Below are positions 1 through 10,267 of a stretch of 64,000 nucleotides of DNA, piece after piece (the stretch's first letter is position 1; each line of letters begins with the position of its first letter). The DNA is from Methanocaldococcus sp. (lineage in GTDB: Archaea; AGJL01; Methanococci; Methanococcales; Methanocaldococcaceae). Position numbers and translations under genes: made by a program. The stretch covers positions 40,897 through 104,896 of the forward strand of contig NZ_JACCLX010000007.1 in the NCBI RefSeq assembly GCF_024490875.1, in the 5' to 3' direction. The notes under the pieces were generated by a model. That model searched no databases and had not been told where the DNA came from. It worked only from the letters and a program-made list of their open reading frames with translations.

Positions 1-1
1 T

Positions 2-502
2 GAGAAGTTTATTTGTTCAATATTATCAAAGAATTTAGACTTTGAAATTAGATATCAAGATAGTTTTGATTTATTTAAAAAAGAAACATTAAAAGGATTA
101 AAAAATATACAACAAAAACCAGATTATGTTATTTATAAAAACAATAAACCATTGTTAGTTTTAGATGCAAAATATAAGGAAATTAAAAAAGAAAATGGAA
201 AAATAGACTTATCATCTGATATACTAAGGCAAGTTTATACTTATGCAAAATACTACTCTACAAATGATAAAAATGTCAATGCTGTCCTAATCTTCCCAAA
301 ATATAAAAACTATAATAGTTTTAGAAGAGAAAATCCAATAATTGGTGAGGCTACATTCTTTGATAATGAGATAAAACTCTATGTATTAACTTACGATATG
401 GAAAAGTTGATTACTGGGGATGGGATTGATGAGGAGTTTATAAATTGTCTTAATACACTAATAAATGAACAAAATTATTTAATTAATTTATCCAATATTT
501 AA
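2..502 (+). CDS. McrC-like PD-(D/E)XK nuclease, C-terminal part (5' end outside window)
   Basis: The frame is open from the first bases of the window, so this is the last 166 residues of a longer protein. It shows the nuclease core of the McrC/PD-(D/E)XK family: Asp41 in 'KPDYVIY', the D-x-K pair in 'LVLDAKYK' (Asp55, Lys57) and a following Q-x-x-x-Y (Gln77, Tyr81). McrC is the nuclease partner of the McrB GTPase in modification-dependent restriction. Only 14 bases separate its stop from the next gene, so the two are probably co-transcribed. A generic DUF2357-type nuclease is the alternative. Family call fairly sure; McrBC membership is inference, because mcrB would lie upstream and is not visible. 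Confidence 0.7.
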   Translation, partial: EKFICSILSKNLDFEIRYQDSFDLFKKETLKGLKNIQQKPDYVIYKNNKPLLVLDAKYKEIKKENGKIDLSSDILRQVYTYAKYYSTNDKNVNAVLIFPKYKNYNSFRRENPIIGEATFFDNEIKLYVLTYDMEKLITGDGIDEEFINCLNTLINEQNYLINLSNI

Positions 503-516
503 ATTGGTGGGGGATT

Positions 517-2625
517 ATGGAATTAAGAGTTAGAGATATGAGTAGGTTTAGGGAAGATTGGATAAAAAATAGCATACTTGGAAAAAGGCTTTCAGAAAAA
601 GATTATGATGAAGTGTCAAAGAATATAAGAGAATTTTTTCATATAGTTCATGGTGATAAAAGTAATATTGAAAGTTTTCTAAATAAAGAAATAAATTTAA
701 CTGGAGACTACCAAATAATCTATGAATTAATGCAAAATGCTGAGGATGCAGATGCAGATAAATTACTTGTGTATTATAATGATAAATATCTTCTTTTTGT
801 TAATAATGGAGAACCATTTTCAGATAGAAATATAAAATCAATATGTAATGTTGGGCAATCAACTAAAAGTTCTAATAATGAAAATAGTTTAATTAAACAT
901 AGAAAATATATTGGAAAGTTTGGAATTGGTTTCAAACTTGTATATCATTTATTGGGAGGAGTAGAACAAATAATGAAATATAAAGCACCAATAATTTTTA
1001 GTTGGGGTGATAAAAAAGAAATAGAAGATTTTTTAAATTGTGATAGTTTTGAATCTGCAGATGTTGAACATCCTGTATTGTTTAAGCCAATTTTAACGGC
1101 TGTTCCAGTAGGAATTAACGAAAAAGTTTATGATTTAGATGGAAATGAAAGAATATTATTTGAAGAAAAAGAAATTATTGAATTGAAAAAATTCATAGAA
1201 GAAATGAATATTAATGATACATTAAAAAATTTTGAAAGAGGTAGTTTATTTTTCTTGGAATTAATAAATAAAGATAATTTTGAGGAAAATTTAAAGAAAC
1301 AAATAAATGAGATAGAAAATTCATTAATATTCTTAAGTAGCTTAAGGAAAGTAATAATAAATGGAATATCTTTTAAAAAACCAGAAGAAAATATAAAACA
1401 CATAATATTAAAAGAAAACAAAGAAAATAATGAAAAAGAGATTGTTTTTGCATACAGTCCATTTAACGATATTTTAAAAGATAGACCAAACTTTTATTGT
1501 TATTTCCCTATTGCAGATGAAAAACATGGATTAAACTTTATAATTAACTCTTCAAAATTTAAAATTGAAACATCAAGAAGGAAATTAAAAGGAAGTGGTA
1601 AAGATAATATAAATATTAATATCCTTAAAGAATCTGTTAAATTAATAAAAAATAAATTGGAAGAAATAAAAGAAATTACTAAAAGAACTAAAAATATCAA
1701 AGAATTTGAAGAGTTATTTTATGCAATATTAAGTAGTGATGAACCAAAAGATGAAAATGTCAAAAAGTTCGTGTATGATGAGTTAATGAGTTATATTAGT
1801 GAAAATATCCCTTGTAAAGATAAAAATGGAGATATTTTATTTGAAAATAAAGATAAAGTTATAATTAAAAATACTGAGCTTAATATACATCCAAAAGATT
1901 TTGGAATTAATAAATATTGGCTATATGTTGATAATAAAAAACTTGAAAAACTTATTAGGAGTAAAAAATTCAAAAATAAAAAGTTTTTAAAAAATTATTC
2001 TATCGTTAGTTTATTGAAGGATAGTGAAGCAGATTTTGAGAAGATTAATGAATGGATTAAAAATCTTGATTATAGTATTTATCTTAAATTTCTTAATGAA
2101 CTAATCGAGAATTGGAGCGAAAATGATGAATTTTTAGACAAAATAAGAAAGTTAAAGTTTATATTAACAGAATCTGAAAATTTTGTATGTTTGGATGAGG
2201 GCGTATATTTCCCTGTTAAAGATAGCGAAAATCTTAAAATTGAAAGATTTAATTTTATTAATAAAAGATTGTTGAAAGATGATAAAATCAAAAAATTCTT
2301 TGAAGAAAAACTTAAAATTAAAGAATTAAATGAAAAGATTATAATTTTAGAGGGAATTTTGCTAAAATATGAAAATGAAGTACCAGATGTTAGTTATGAA
2401 GAAAATATTGAAGATTTAAGATATATTAAAGAAAATTTAAATAAGTTGAAAGGAAGTGAGAAAAAAGAGGTTTTGGATAAAATAAAAGAAAGTTATATTA
2501 TTCAAGTTAGGGATAAAGATGGAAATATTAAATTTTCAAAACCTATAAATGCTTATATTCTAAAAAAGTATAGTGGCGATGATTCACTTGAAGTGTATTT
2601 TACTGGATATCCGCTGATTTCGTAA
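517..2625 (+). CDS. Sacsin/Hsp90-type GHKL ATPase, N-terminal half of a frameshifted giant protein
   Basis: Starts at ATG after a strong GGTGGGGG site. Residues about 60-160 carry the GHKL (Bergerat) ATP-binding fold as seen in sacsin-like proteins: the N box 'YELMQNAEDAD', 'VNNGEPFS' and the lid motif 'IGKFGIGFK'. The rest is a long charged region typical of sacsin-like bacterial and archaeal proteins, which often stand beside helicases and restriction nucleases. The frame stops at TAA 2623-2625, but the sequence expected next ('ADFVIENYLDNE', then 'EWFKFLKEIG') continues in the -1 frame, which leads straight into the helicase gene. The intact protein would be about 2,087 residues. Likely role, by inference, is DNA surveillance or restriction. 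ATPase identity is sure; function is not. Confidence 0.8.
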   Translation: MELRVRDMSRFREDWIKNSILGKRLSEKDYDEVSKNIREFFHIVHGDKSNIESFLNKEINLTGDYQIIYELMQNAEDADADKLLVYYNDKYLLFVNNGEPFSDRNIKSICNVGQSTKSSNNENSLIKHRKYIGKFGIGFKLVYHLLGGVEQIMKYKAPIIFSWGDKKEIEDFLNCDSFESADVEHPVLFKPILTAVPVGINEKVYDLDGNERILFEEKEIIELKKFIEEMNINDTLKNFERGSLFFLELINKDNFEENLKKQINEIENSLIFLSSLRKVIINGISFKKPEENIKHIILKENKENNEKEIVFAYSPFNDILKDRPNFYCYFPIADEKHGLNFIINSSKFKIETSRRKLKGSGKDNININILKESVKLIKNKLEEIKEITKRTKNIKEFEELFYAILSSDEPKDENVKKFVYDELMSYISENIPCKDKNGDILFENKDKVIIKNTELNIHPKDFGINKYWLYVDNKKLEKLIRSKKFKNKKFLKNYSIVSLLKDSEADFEKINEWIKNLDYSIYLKFLNELIENWSENDEFLDKIRKLKFILTESENFVCLDEGVYFPVKDSENLKIERFNFINKRLLKDDKIKKFFEEKLKIKELNEKIIILEGILLKYENEVPDVSYEENIEDLRYIKENLNKLKGSEKKEVLDKIKESYIIQVRDKDGNIKFSKPINAYILKKYSGDDSLEVYFTGYPLIS

Positions 2626-5600
2626 TTGAAAATTATTTAGATAATGAAAAAGAAAGAAAAGAATGGTTCAAATTTTTAAAAGAGATTGGATGTAATGATA
2701 AACCAATTTTGAAGTATAAAATATGGGTTTGTGAAAAAAGGGGTTGTTGTTACGATTATAACTATATAATTAAAATGGAAACAGAAAAAAACCAATTTAG
2801 TGAAGTTATATATATTAGTAGTGAATGGGGCATAATACCTTTAATTGAATCTAGATTAAAAAGAAGATTATATGGAGATGAATATTCCAACCATTGTTAT
2901 ATTTTATGTGATTGGGAAATTGAAGGTCTTGAAAATGCATTAAATAATATAAAAAATGGACAAAATGCTTTTGAAATTTCTAAAAGTATATGGAAGTTTT
3001 TAAAAGACATTACATTAGAAAATGAAAATACATTAGAAAATGAAAAATTAAAGGGAATGTATCATTGGTTTTATCGTGGTCATAAAACAAAATCTTTTGA
3101 TAGTTATATTTACACACTACTTAAAGAATCTGAATGGTTATATGATGAAAATAGAGTATTTAGGAAACCTACTGAGTTATTCTATCCAACAAATGAAAAT
3201 AAAGAACTATTGGGAGATAATGTTAATTATCTACATTCAGATTTTGTTGATGAATATTCAAAATCCATTGCAGAAATTGTAGGAATTAAAATAAATGCTA
3301 ATATTTATGATATTTTGGACTATCTTAAAGGTTTAAGCGGAAATGATGTAGAATTCAATAAAATACTTAAAATTTATAAGTTTATTTATTCTGAAATCAT
3401 AAAAAATAATAATATAGAGAAAGTAAAAGATTATTTCTCAAAGTATCCATTAATATATATCCCAAAATCCAAAAAATGGAGAAAAATTGATGAAGTATTT
3501 TGGGAAGATGAAAGCATTGTATTTGAAGATCTAAAAGACTATTTAGTCAAATACTATAAGGATGAAGAAATGAAACTATTCTTTGAAAAAATTGGAGTTA
3601 AAGTAAAAGCAAACATATCTGATTATATTAACGCTATAATAGATATTAGTGAGAATGTAGAAGCAATAAATGACAAAATTAAAAAAAGGATTCAAAGATT
3701 GTATAAAAAAATTTGGGATGATTTAAAATTAGATGAAAACTTATGGATAGAGTATGAATCTGAACTCAATAAATTAAAAAATGGGCGATATTGGCTTGCT
3801 AATAAAAATGGGGAGTATAAATTTTATTATATTAATGAAATTGTTATAAACGACCATAAACATTATTATGAATTATTTAAAGACAAAGTACCATTTTGGG
3901 AATTTAATAAAGAATTTACAAAAGAATTTGGTGCGGAAAGTTTATCTGAGAGTATAAAAATATCGATAAAATATGGAAATAAAGAAAAGGAATTGAGTGT
4001 ATGGACTAACAAACTTAATGAAATCATGCCTGAGATTATAAAATTTATATTATCAAAAAATGAAGAAGATGAGGAACTTGAGGATATTCTTAAAAAACTA
4101 CCAAAAATAAAGATTTGGAAAACTGATAAAATATTTGCAGAATATGAAATTAAAAATAAAACTGCTAATGATGAAATTGAAAGTTATTTAGACTTAGAAA
4201 ATAGAACCCTTTATGTTTCAAGTGTTGAAGATATACCTGATTTAATTGGCGATGCTTTTGAAGAATACTTTATGAAATATAAAATTAATAATTTGAGAGA
4301 ATTCATAAAAGATTTAATGATTACAAAAAATAAAGAAAAAATATTAAAAAAATGGTGTAAAAGAGGCATTAACTTTGATATTGATGTTAAAAAATATTTT
4401 GAAATAACTGATTATGAGGATACTAATGAAGAAAATGCCATTAATAACAATATTGACACTAATTTAAATGAAATAAATAAAGAAGATGAATCTAAAAATA
4501 TCGAAAAAATTGAAGAAAGTAACAAAATAGATAATGGTAAGATAAAAGAATACGATAAGACTAATGAAATAAAAACAGATGACAAAAAGGATAATGATAT
4601 AACTGAAATAAAAGATTTAGGAGATAATAAAAACAATCATGAAGGTATAAAACCTGATATTGGTGGATCTAATAAAATTTATAAAGAATATGATAATTAT
4701 GATAAATTAATATCTAAAAGGAATGAAAAAATAAAGAAAACAGAAAGTTTAAAAGATAAAAAAAGATTAAAAAATAAAATTTCTGATAAGAAACAAAAAA
4801 GAGAAGAAAATTATATAAAAGATGATACAAACAGTGTCGAATGTTTAAAAAGCAATTATGAATGTAGAAAAATTACAAAAATACAAAAACCAATAAAATA
4901 CTATGAGAATGAGAGAAATGATTACATAAATAAATTAATAGAAAAATTAAATGAAACATTGGAAGAATTTTATTCATCAGAACCATATTCAGTAGATTGG
5001 TTTAAAAAACTTATAGAAATTGAATTAATGATGTCAAAAAGAAAATTTGTAAGTAATACATTAAAAATAACTTTCTATAAAGTTAAAAAAATATCTAACT
5101 ATTTATTGGAATTATCATTGTCAAATAAACCTGTCCCACAATTTATTGAGGATTTACCAAACATTAGAATTTATGATGAAAATAATAACCTAATTGAATT
5201 CTCTGCAATTTCAGTTGATAAAAACAAAGTAAGAATTAAAGTTAAATCAATTACCAGAGAACCCAAGAAAATAACCATTGAAATTGGGGATTTAAGCTAT
5301 TTATTAGAAACATTAAAAGAAATATATGATTCGTTATCTTATAATATTAAAGGAGAAATATTAAATAAACTTAACAAAATAAAAATCATATATGGACCAC
5401 CGGGGACGGGGAAAACAACAAAAATTGTTGAAGATATTTTAAAAATTGAAGATTTAAAAAATAAGAAAATATTATTCCTTGCACCAACAAATAAAGCAGT
5501 GGATGTATTTGTCCAGAAGATTAGAGATGTTTCCGAAGGAAAAATTGAACATTTAAAACAATATCAAAATAAAGCAGAAGAATTAATTAATAACAAATTG

Positions 5601-6779
5601 GTTGTAAGATACAAATCAACTTCAAATGAAAAAATTGAAGATTTAGCAAGTGAGAATATAAACAATGCAAGTATTGTAGCTACAACCATTGTAAAAATAA
5701 GTTATGATGAAACATTACAGAATTACAATCCTAACATTTTAATTATTGATGAATGTTCAATGATTCCATTGCCTTATATAATATGTGCAATACTACATTA
5801 TGATAATGACAATTTAGAAAGTATATGGATTTCAGGAGACCCAAACCAAATACAACCAGTAGGGATGTCAGAATATTGGAGAGAATACAACATTTACAAA
5901 ATGTTTAATGATTTATTGGAAATAGACATGCATAACATTACAGAAGATTATGAGACTCATTTTAGATGTGGCTATGTTAGATTAACAAAACAATATAGAA
6001 GCATAACACCAATTGGAGAATTGTTTAGTAGATACACATATAATGGAATTCTAAAACACTATAGAGAATCTGAAAAACCAGATTACTTATCCAATATGAC
6101 TAATTCAAATATATGCGTCGTTAAGTGTGATATTAAAGAAGGTGAAAGGTTAAAAGATGTCTATAAAATTGAAAATTCACCAATAAATATTTACTCTGCA
6201 ATATTGGCAACAGAATTAGCCCTAAAGATAAAAGAAATATTTAAAAATCAAAGATTAAAAAAATCAATTGGTATAATTTCTCCATATAAATTTCAAAGCC
6301 ATTTAATCGAAGGTTTAATTTCAAACCAAATAGAAGATGACGATATTGAAATTTATGCTTCAACTGTCCATAAATTCCAAGGAGAAGAGTGTGATATTAT
6401 AATTGTTGTATTAAACCCACCAAATACTAACAATATTAACAATAATTCCCTTCTAAATAACAAAAACTTGCTAAATGTTGCCATTAGTAGGGCAAGAGAC
6501 TATTTATTTATTCTACTCCCAAATGTCAATAACATTTCAGAAAATTTAATTAGATTGTATGGGTATATTAAACAGTTAGATGGTGGTGTTAAAATAATAG
6601 GTAGTGAAGAATTAGAAAAATCACTCCTCAATGGAAAAATAATAAAGAATATATCCTTTATTTCAACTCATGGAAAGATAAATACTTATGGAAAGGATAT
6701 TGGTGTAAAATATGAAATAAAACTTGATGAAATAAATAATAAGAATCTAAATTCAATTGATGTATTTATTAATAAATGA
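2592..6779 (+). CDS. UPF1-like superfamily 1 helicase, C-terminal half of the frameshifted GHKL-helicase
   Basis: The frame is open from 2592; as a stand-alone gene its first usable start is TTG at 2709 (1,356 residues), with no ribosome site in front. Counting from 2709, residues 1-550 are more sacsin-like sequence, about 570-740 are a low-complexity Asn/Asp/Glu/Lys linker, and about 860-1340 are an SF1 (UPF1/AAA_11-AAA_12) helicase: Walker A 'GPPGTGKTT' near 896, Walker B 'LIIDECSM' near 1012, then 'LTKQYRS', 'STVHKFQGEE' and 'NVAISRARDY'. Its TGA overlaps ATG 6776. The lack of a start signal and the sacsin-type continuation upstream argue that this is the second half of the 517 gene after a one-base loss. 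Helicase call sure; expression as a separate protein doubtful. Confidence 0.8.
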   Translation, partial: SVFYWISADFVIENYLDNEKERKEWFKFLKEIGCNDKPILKYKIWVCEKRGCCYDYNYIIKMETEKNQFSEVIYISSEWGIIPLIESRLKRRLYGDEYSNHCYILCDWEIEGLENALNNIKNGQNAFEISKSIWKFLKDITLENENTLENEKLKGMYHWFYRGHKTKSFDSYIYTLLKESEWLYDENRVFRKPTELFYPTNENKELLGDNVNYLHSDFVDEYSKSIAEIVGIKINANIYDILDYLKGLSGNDVEFNKILKIYKFIYSEIIKNNNIEKVKDYFSKYPLIYIPKSKKWRKIDEVFWEDESIVFEDLKDYLVKYYKDEEMKLFFEKIGVKVKANISDYINAIIDISENVEAINDKIKKRIQRLYKKIWDDLKLDENLWIEYESELNKLKNGRYWLANKNGEYKFYYINEIVINDHKHYYELFKDKVPFWEFNKEFTKEFGAESLSESIKISIKYGNKEKELSVWTNKLNEIMPEIIKFILSKNEEDEELEDILKKLPKIKIWKTDKIFAEYEIKNKTANDEIESYLDLENRTLYVSSVEDIPDLIGDAFEEYFMKYKINNLREFIKDLMITKNKEKILKKWCKRGINFDIDVKKYFEITDYEDTNEENAINNNIDTNLNEINKEDESKNIEKIEESNKIDNGKIKEYDKTNEIKTDDKKDNDITEIKDLGDNKNNHEGIKPDIGGSNKIYKEYDNYDKLISKRNEKIKKTESLKDKKRLKNKISDKKQKREENYIKDDTNSVECLKSNYECRKITKIQKPIKYYENERNDYINKLIEKLNETLEEFYSSEPYSVDWFKKLIEIELMMSKRKFVSNTLKITFYKVKKISNYLLELSLSNKPVPQFIEDLPNIRIYDENNNLIEFSAISVDKNKVRIKVKSITREPKKITIEIGDLSYLLETLKEIYDSLSYNIKGEILNKLNKIKIIYGPPGTGKTTKIVEDILKIEDLKNKKILFLAPTNKAVDVFVQKIRDVSEGKIEHLKQYQNKAEELINNKLVVRYKSTSNEKIEDLASENINNASIVATTIVKISYDETLQNYNPNILIIDECSMIPLPYIICAILHYDNDNLESIWISGDPNQIQPVGMSEYWREYNIYKMFNDLLEIDMHNITEDYETHFRCGYVRLTKQYRSITPIGELFSRYTYNGILKHYRESEKPDYLSNMTNSNICVVKCDIKEGERLKDVYKIENSPINIYSAILATELALKIKEIFKNQRLKKSIGIISPYKFQSHLIEGLISNQIEDDDIEIYASTVHKFQGEECDIIIVVLNPPNTNNINNNSLLNNKNLLNVAISRARDYLFILLPNVNNISENLIRLYGYIKQLDGGVKIIGSEELEKSLLNGKIIKNISFISTHGKINTYGKDIGVKYEIKLDEINNKNLNSIDVFINK

Positions 6780-6817
6780 ATAATGAAATTAAAATTACAA
6801 TTTTTGGGAGGGGTAGT

Positions 6818-7654
6818 ATGCATCTCACCACATTAATAGCATGGCATGATAGTGGATGGAATGGAAAAATCTGTAGAAATCCTGAAAAGAATAAATATTG
6901 TGAGAGTTTTAGACATATTAAAAAAGGAAAATTTGGATTGCAATATGGTAAAAATCCAATTGAAGAAATTAAATGCGAAAATAATGCTGGAAAAATAGCA
7001 AATGAAGTTGAATATAATGGTAAAAAATGGGACGCATGTGGTAATGAAATAAATTTATTCTATCAATACAAATTTAACAGCATGGTTTATGGATGGACTA
7101 CAATTAAAGAGGAAAATAATAAGAAAATTGATGTATTAAAAGATATTTTTTTAGATTACTGGTTTAATTTCTACTACAACGATGATGCATTATGCTTTTT
7201 GTATTGTAGAGAAAACCCTGTTGTTGATGATAGATTTTTAGTAGCATGTGTTAAGCCAAAAGATAAAAAATTAGTAATTGAATGCTCAGTTAAAGATAAT
7301 AATGGAAATTATCAAAAATATCTAATATCTATCGAAGATAAAGATTTTAATAAACTAAATGATGTTAATTTTTATAAATCACTCTTTAAAAATTTAAATT
7401 ATGGAAAAATATATCCATATATCTCTATTGAATTTGATCCAGAGGATATTATATTTATCATCCCATACCAAGAACTGGGAGAATACTTTGGATATGAGAA
7501 TATTCCTGAAGATTTAATATTAAATATTCCAAATGAAATGAAAAAATCATTTTTATATACCACAAACTTCCTACCAAATGAATTCTCATGTATTATCTTA
7601 GAAAAAGCGTTAGAAATTATAAAAAATATCAAAAATTTAATGGAAGAACATTAA
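6818..7654 (+). CDS. N-terminal piece of the broken helicase gene (WHDSGWNG domain)
   Basis: A start at ATG 6776 would overlap the upstream stop, but GGGAGGGG at 6806-6813 sits five bases before the in-frame ATG 6818, which starts 'MHLTTLIAWHDSGWNG'; I prefer 6818. The piece is 278 residues. It has no fold that I can name. Visible signature: W-H-D-x-G-W-N-G near residues 9-16, followed by Cys pairs ('KICRNPEKNKYC') and a later 'WDACGNE'. I recall similar N-terminal modules in front of helicases, so it is probably a DNA- or nuclease-related domain, but this is memory, not a search. Ends at an in-frame TAA that appears to truncate a longer protein. Confidence 0.6.
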   Translation: MHLTTLIAWHDSGWNGKICRNPEKNKYCESFRHIKKGKFGLQYGKNPIEEIKCENNAGKIANEVEYNGKKWDACGNEINLFYQYKFNSMVYGWTTIKEENNKKIDVLKDIFLDYWFNFYYNDDALCFLYCRENPVVDDRFLVACVKPKDKKLVIECSVKDNNGNYQKYLISIEDKDFNKLNDVNFYKSLFKNLNYGKIYPYISIEFDPEDIIFIIPYQELGEYFGYENIPEDLILNIPNEMKKSFLYTTNFLPNEFSCIILEKALEIIKNIKNLMEEH

Positions 7655-7777
7655 GGGCTAAAAGGTAAGTTAAAAGAGTTTAGGAAGGTAGAAATTGAAA
7701 AATATGAAGAAAGAATTAAAAAGCAATTAGATGAATTAAAAAAATTAAAATTTAAGTATCCTTCTCTACCTTCAGTT

Positions 7778-10267
7778 TTGAGATTTTGTGGAGTAGAAGA
7801 TGCTATTTCCATGTATATTGATGCAGTTAAAAATGGAAAAGAAGAGGAGATGTATAAGGAAGTTAAAGAATCTTTAGAAGAAAACAAACCTAACCCTAAG
7901 TGGAAAATTGATAGAAATGTTTTAAATAATTTTAATAAACTATCAAAGCCAGAACAGAATTTTTTAATAAACTATATCCCATACTATTCATTAACTAAAT
8001 CACAAATTGAAGAAATTTTTAAACAGTATAATAAGAAAAAATTTATTAATATAAATAAAGTTTTAGAAAATCCATATTTACTTTATGAAGAGTTAAAGCC
8101 AAAAGAACAATTGTTTTTAGATATAAGCTTTTGGGAACTTGATAGTTGGGAAAAGAGAAGATTGAAAGATAATTTTGATATTACAAATAAGCATAGAATA
8201 AGAGCTTTACTTATTGCTATATTAAAAAAAGCGTTGTCTGATGGGTATACTGTTCTACCATTACCCCCAAATGATTTACCTTCTGTTAAAAAGGATTTGA
8301 AATATTATTATAACGAAATAAACAAATATGTTCCTGAAGAAGTTAGATTTGATTTTGATAGATTTTTGGAGTTGATTGATGAACATATAGATTACATTAA
8401 AGAAAAAATTTGGATAGGAGAGACAACATTTAAAGATGAACTTGATAGACCCTATAACCTAAAATTATTTGCATTAAAAGATATTAGAGAAAAGGAAACG
8501 TATATTGAAGATAGGATTAATGAAATGTTAGAAAAATCTTGGAATGTTGAAATCAGTGAAGAAGAGATAAAAGAAAAATTAAAAGATAAAAAACCTATTA
8601 ATATACCTGAAGAGCTATATAAAAAAGCTCTTGAAGACCAAACAAATGCTATAAAATTATTATTAGAAAATGGATGCTCCATATTAACAGGTCCAGCAGG
8701 TACTGGAAAGACATCCGTTATTAGAGTGTTATTAGAGATTATCTGTGAGAAAGAAAAACCAAATAATATTGTAATTTTAACCCCCACAGGAAAAGCAGGA
8801 GTTAGAATTAAAAAGGCACTTGAAGATATTGCAGATAAGTATGAATGTATAAAAAGCCCAACAACAATTCATAGATTTATAAAAGAATGTGGTAGATTTG
8901 ATTGGGAGTATAAGGAGTTTGAAATAACTACTAAAAAAGATGTAGATGTCTTAATAATAGATGAGGCATCAATAGTAGGAACTGAAATGCTTTACAATCT
9001 ATTAAAATGTATAAATTTAGGGAAATTAAAAAGGATTATATTTATAGGGGATGTAAATCAACTTCCACCTGTAGAGCCAGGAAAACCATTCTTTGATTTA
9101 TATCAATACTTAAAAAGAAAAGAAAATAAAGATAAACAATACATTGCTGAACTTAAAATTTGTTTAAGAGCAGAGTCAAAGAGAATAGTTGAATTCTCTG
9201 AATTATTCTTAAATGTTAACAAAGAGAGCAAATACAAAATTATTAAGGAATTAAAATTATCTGAGGAGGTAATGAGTGGATTTACAAAATATTCCCTTAA
9301 AGATGAAAATGGAATAGAGAGAATAATTGTTTTAGTTTGGAAAGATAATCCACAAAAGGCATTAGAATATGCCATTGATGAAATAATAAAAGATAATAAT
9401 GGAAATCCAGAGAATTATAGGGATTTCTTTAAATGTTTTGTATATGATGATAAGGTTCAAATTTTAACTTACACAAAAAATAGAGGTTTCTTAAGTTCTT
9501 ATTGGATTAATCAGTGGATTAGAGATGATTCAAAATATATAAATGAATCTATTAGAAATAATTTTATAAGGTTTAAATTTACTTGTGGTTGGGGCTATGC
9601 TGACAAAGTAATACAAACAGAGAATATTTGGAATTTAGATGTTTGGGATTATAAAAGAAACAAACCTATATACAATCATGGAGTTTTTAATGGAATGATG
9701 GGATATATTGATAAAACATCTCAAAATAGGACATTTGTTGTGAAATTCTATTTCCCACAAGTTCAGGTATTTTTAGAAAAATTAAAGAATACACTAGAAC
9801 ATGCTTATGCAATAACTACGCATAAATCACAGGGTAGTGAGTTTGAAAATGTTATATTTGTTCTACCAAAATATAGCAACATCTCAAAAGAACTTATATA
9901 CACTGCTATAACAAGGGCTAAAAAGAAACTATATATTATTACAGATAGTTTAGATACTTTATTTAATGCTGGAAAATATTCTGAAGTTATTGGAAGATAT
10001 TCAATATTGTTTAATTCACCAATAGACCCAAGACATTACCCAGAACATTTGAAGGTTATTACTTTAAAAGGTGATATTGTTAGAAGTTGGCAGGAGTGTT
10101 TAATTGCCAATCTGCTGTATTATGAAAATATTAACTATGAGTACGAAGTTCCTTATGGTGATATGCTTCCAGATTTTAGGTTAAATTCTAATTATGAAAA
10201 TAAAATAATACTTTGGGAGCATTTAGGAATGTTGAATAATGAGGATTATAATAAAACTGCAGAATAG
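7778..10267 (+). CDS. RecD-like SF1 helicase with endonuclease-like C-terminus (piece between two in-frame stops)
   Basis: The first possible start is TTG 7778, without a ribosome site; the frame is open back to the TAA at 7652. From 7778, Walker A 'TGPAGTGKTS' is at about 304-313, followed by 'TPTGKAG', Walker B 'LIIDEAS', 'GDVNQLPPV', the UvrD/RecD motif 'TTHKSQGSEF' and 'YTAITRAKKKL' near 705-720. The end holds 'RSWQECLIANLL', 'PDFRL' and 'WEHLGM', which resemble a PD-(D/E)XK-like endonuclease core. The TAG at 10265 truncates that domain. Role by inference: helicase-nuclease of a defence or repair system. Helicase identity is secure; activity of this fragment is not. Confidence 0.75.
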   Translation: MRFCGVEDAISMYIDAVKNGKEEEMYKEVKESLEENKPNPKWKIDRNVLNNFNKLSKPEQNFLINYIPYYSLTKSQIEEIFKQYNKKKFININKVLENPYLLYEELKPKEQLFLDISFWELDSWEKRRLKDNFDITNKHRIRALLIAILKKALSDGYTVLPLPPNDLPSVKKDLKYYYNEINKYVPEEVRFDFDRFLELIDEHIDYIKEKIWIGETTFKDELDRPYNLKLFALKDIREKETYIEDRINEMLEKSWNVEISEEEIKEKLKDKKPINIPEELYKKALEDQTNAIKLLLENGCSILTGPAGTGKTSVIRVLLEIICEKEKPNNIVILTPTGKAGVRIKKALEDIADKYECIKSPTTIHRFIKECGRFDWEYKEFEITTKKDVDVLIIDEASIVGTEMLYNLLKCINLGKLKRIIFIGDVNQLPPVEPGKPFFDLYQYLKRKENKDKQYIAELKICLRAESKRIVEFSELFLNVNKESKYKIIKELKLSEEVMSGFTKYSLKDENGIERIIVLVWKDNPQKALEYAIDEIIKDNNGNPENYRDFFKCFVYDDKVQILTYTKNRGFLSSYWINQWIRDDSKYINESIRNNFIRFKFTCGWGYADKVIQTENIWNLDVWDYKRNKPIYNHGVFNGMMGYIDKTSQNRTFVVKFYFPQVQVFLEKLKNTLEHAYAITTHKSQGSEFENVIFVLPKYSNISKELIYTAITRAKKKLYIITDSLDTLFNAGKYSEVIGRYSILFNSPIDPRHYPEHLKVITLKGDIVRSWQECLIANLLYYENINYEYEVPYGDMLPDFRLNSNYENKIILWEHLGMLNNEDYNKTAE

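Noticed and set aside
1128..1973. Minus-strand open frames inside the GHKL ATPase gene
   Set aside because: Rich in Phe/Leu/Ile/Ser, the mirror of Lys/Glu/Asn-rich coding on the other strand; no ribosome sites.
10265..10267. TAG read as pyrrolysine in the helicase-nuclease gene
   Set aside because: Methanocaldococcus is not known to carry the pyl system, no pyl genes are in the window, and a TAA breaks the same gene upstream; simple nonsense mutation fits better.
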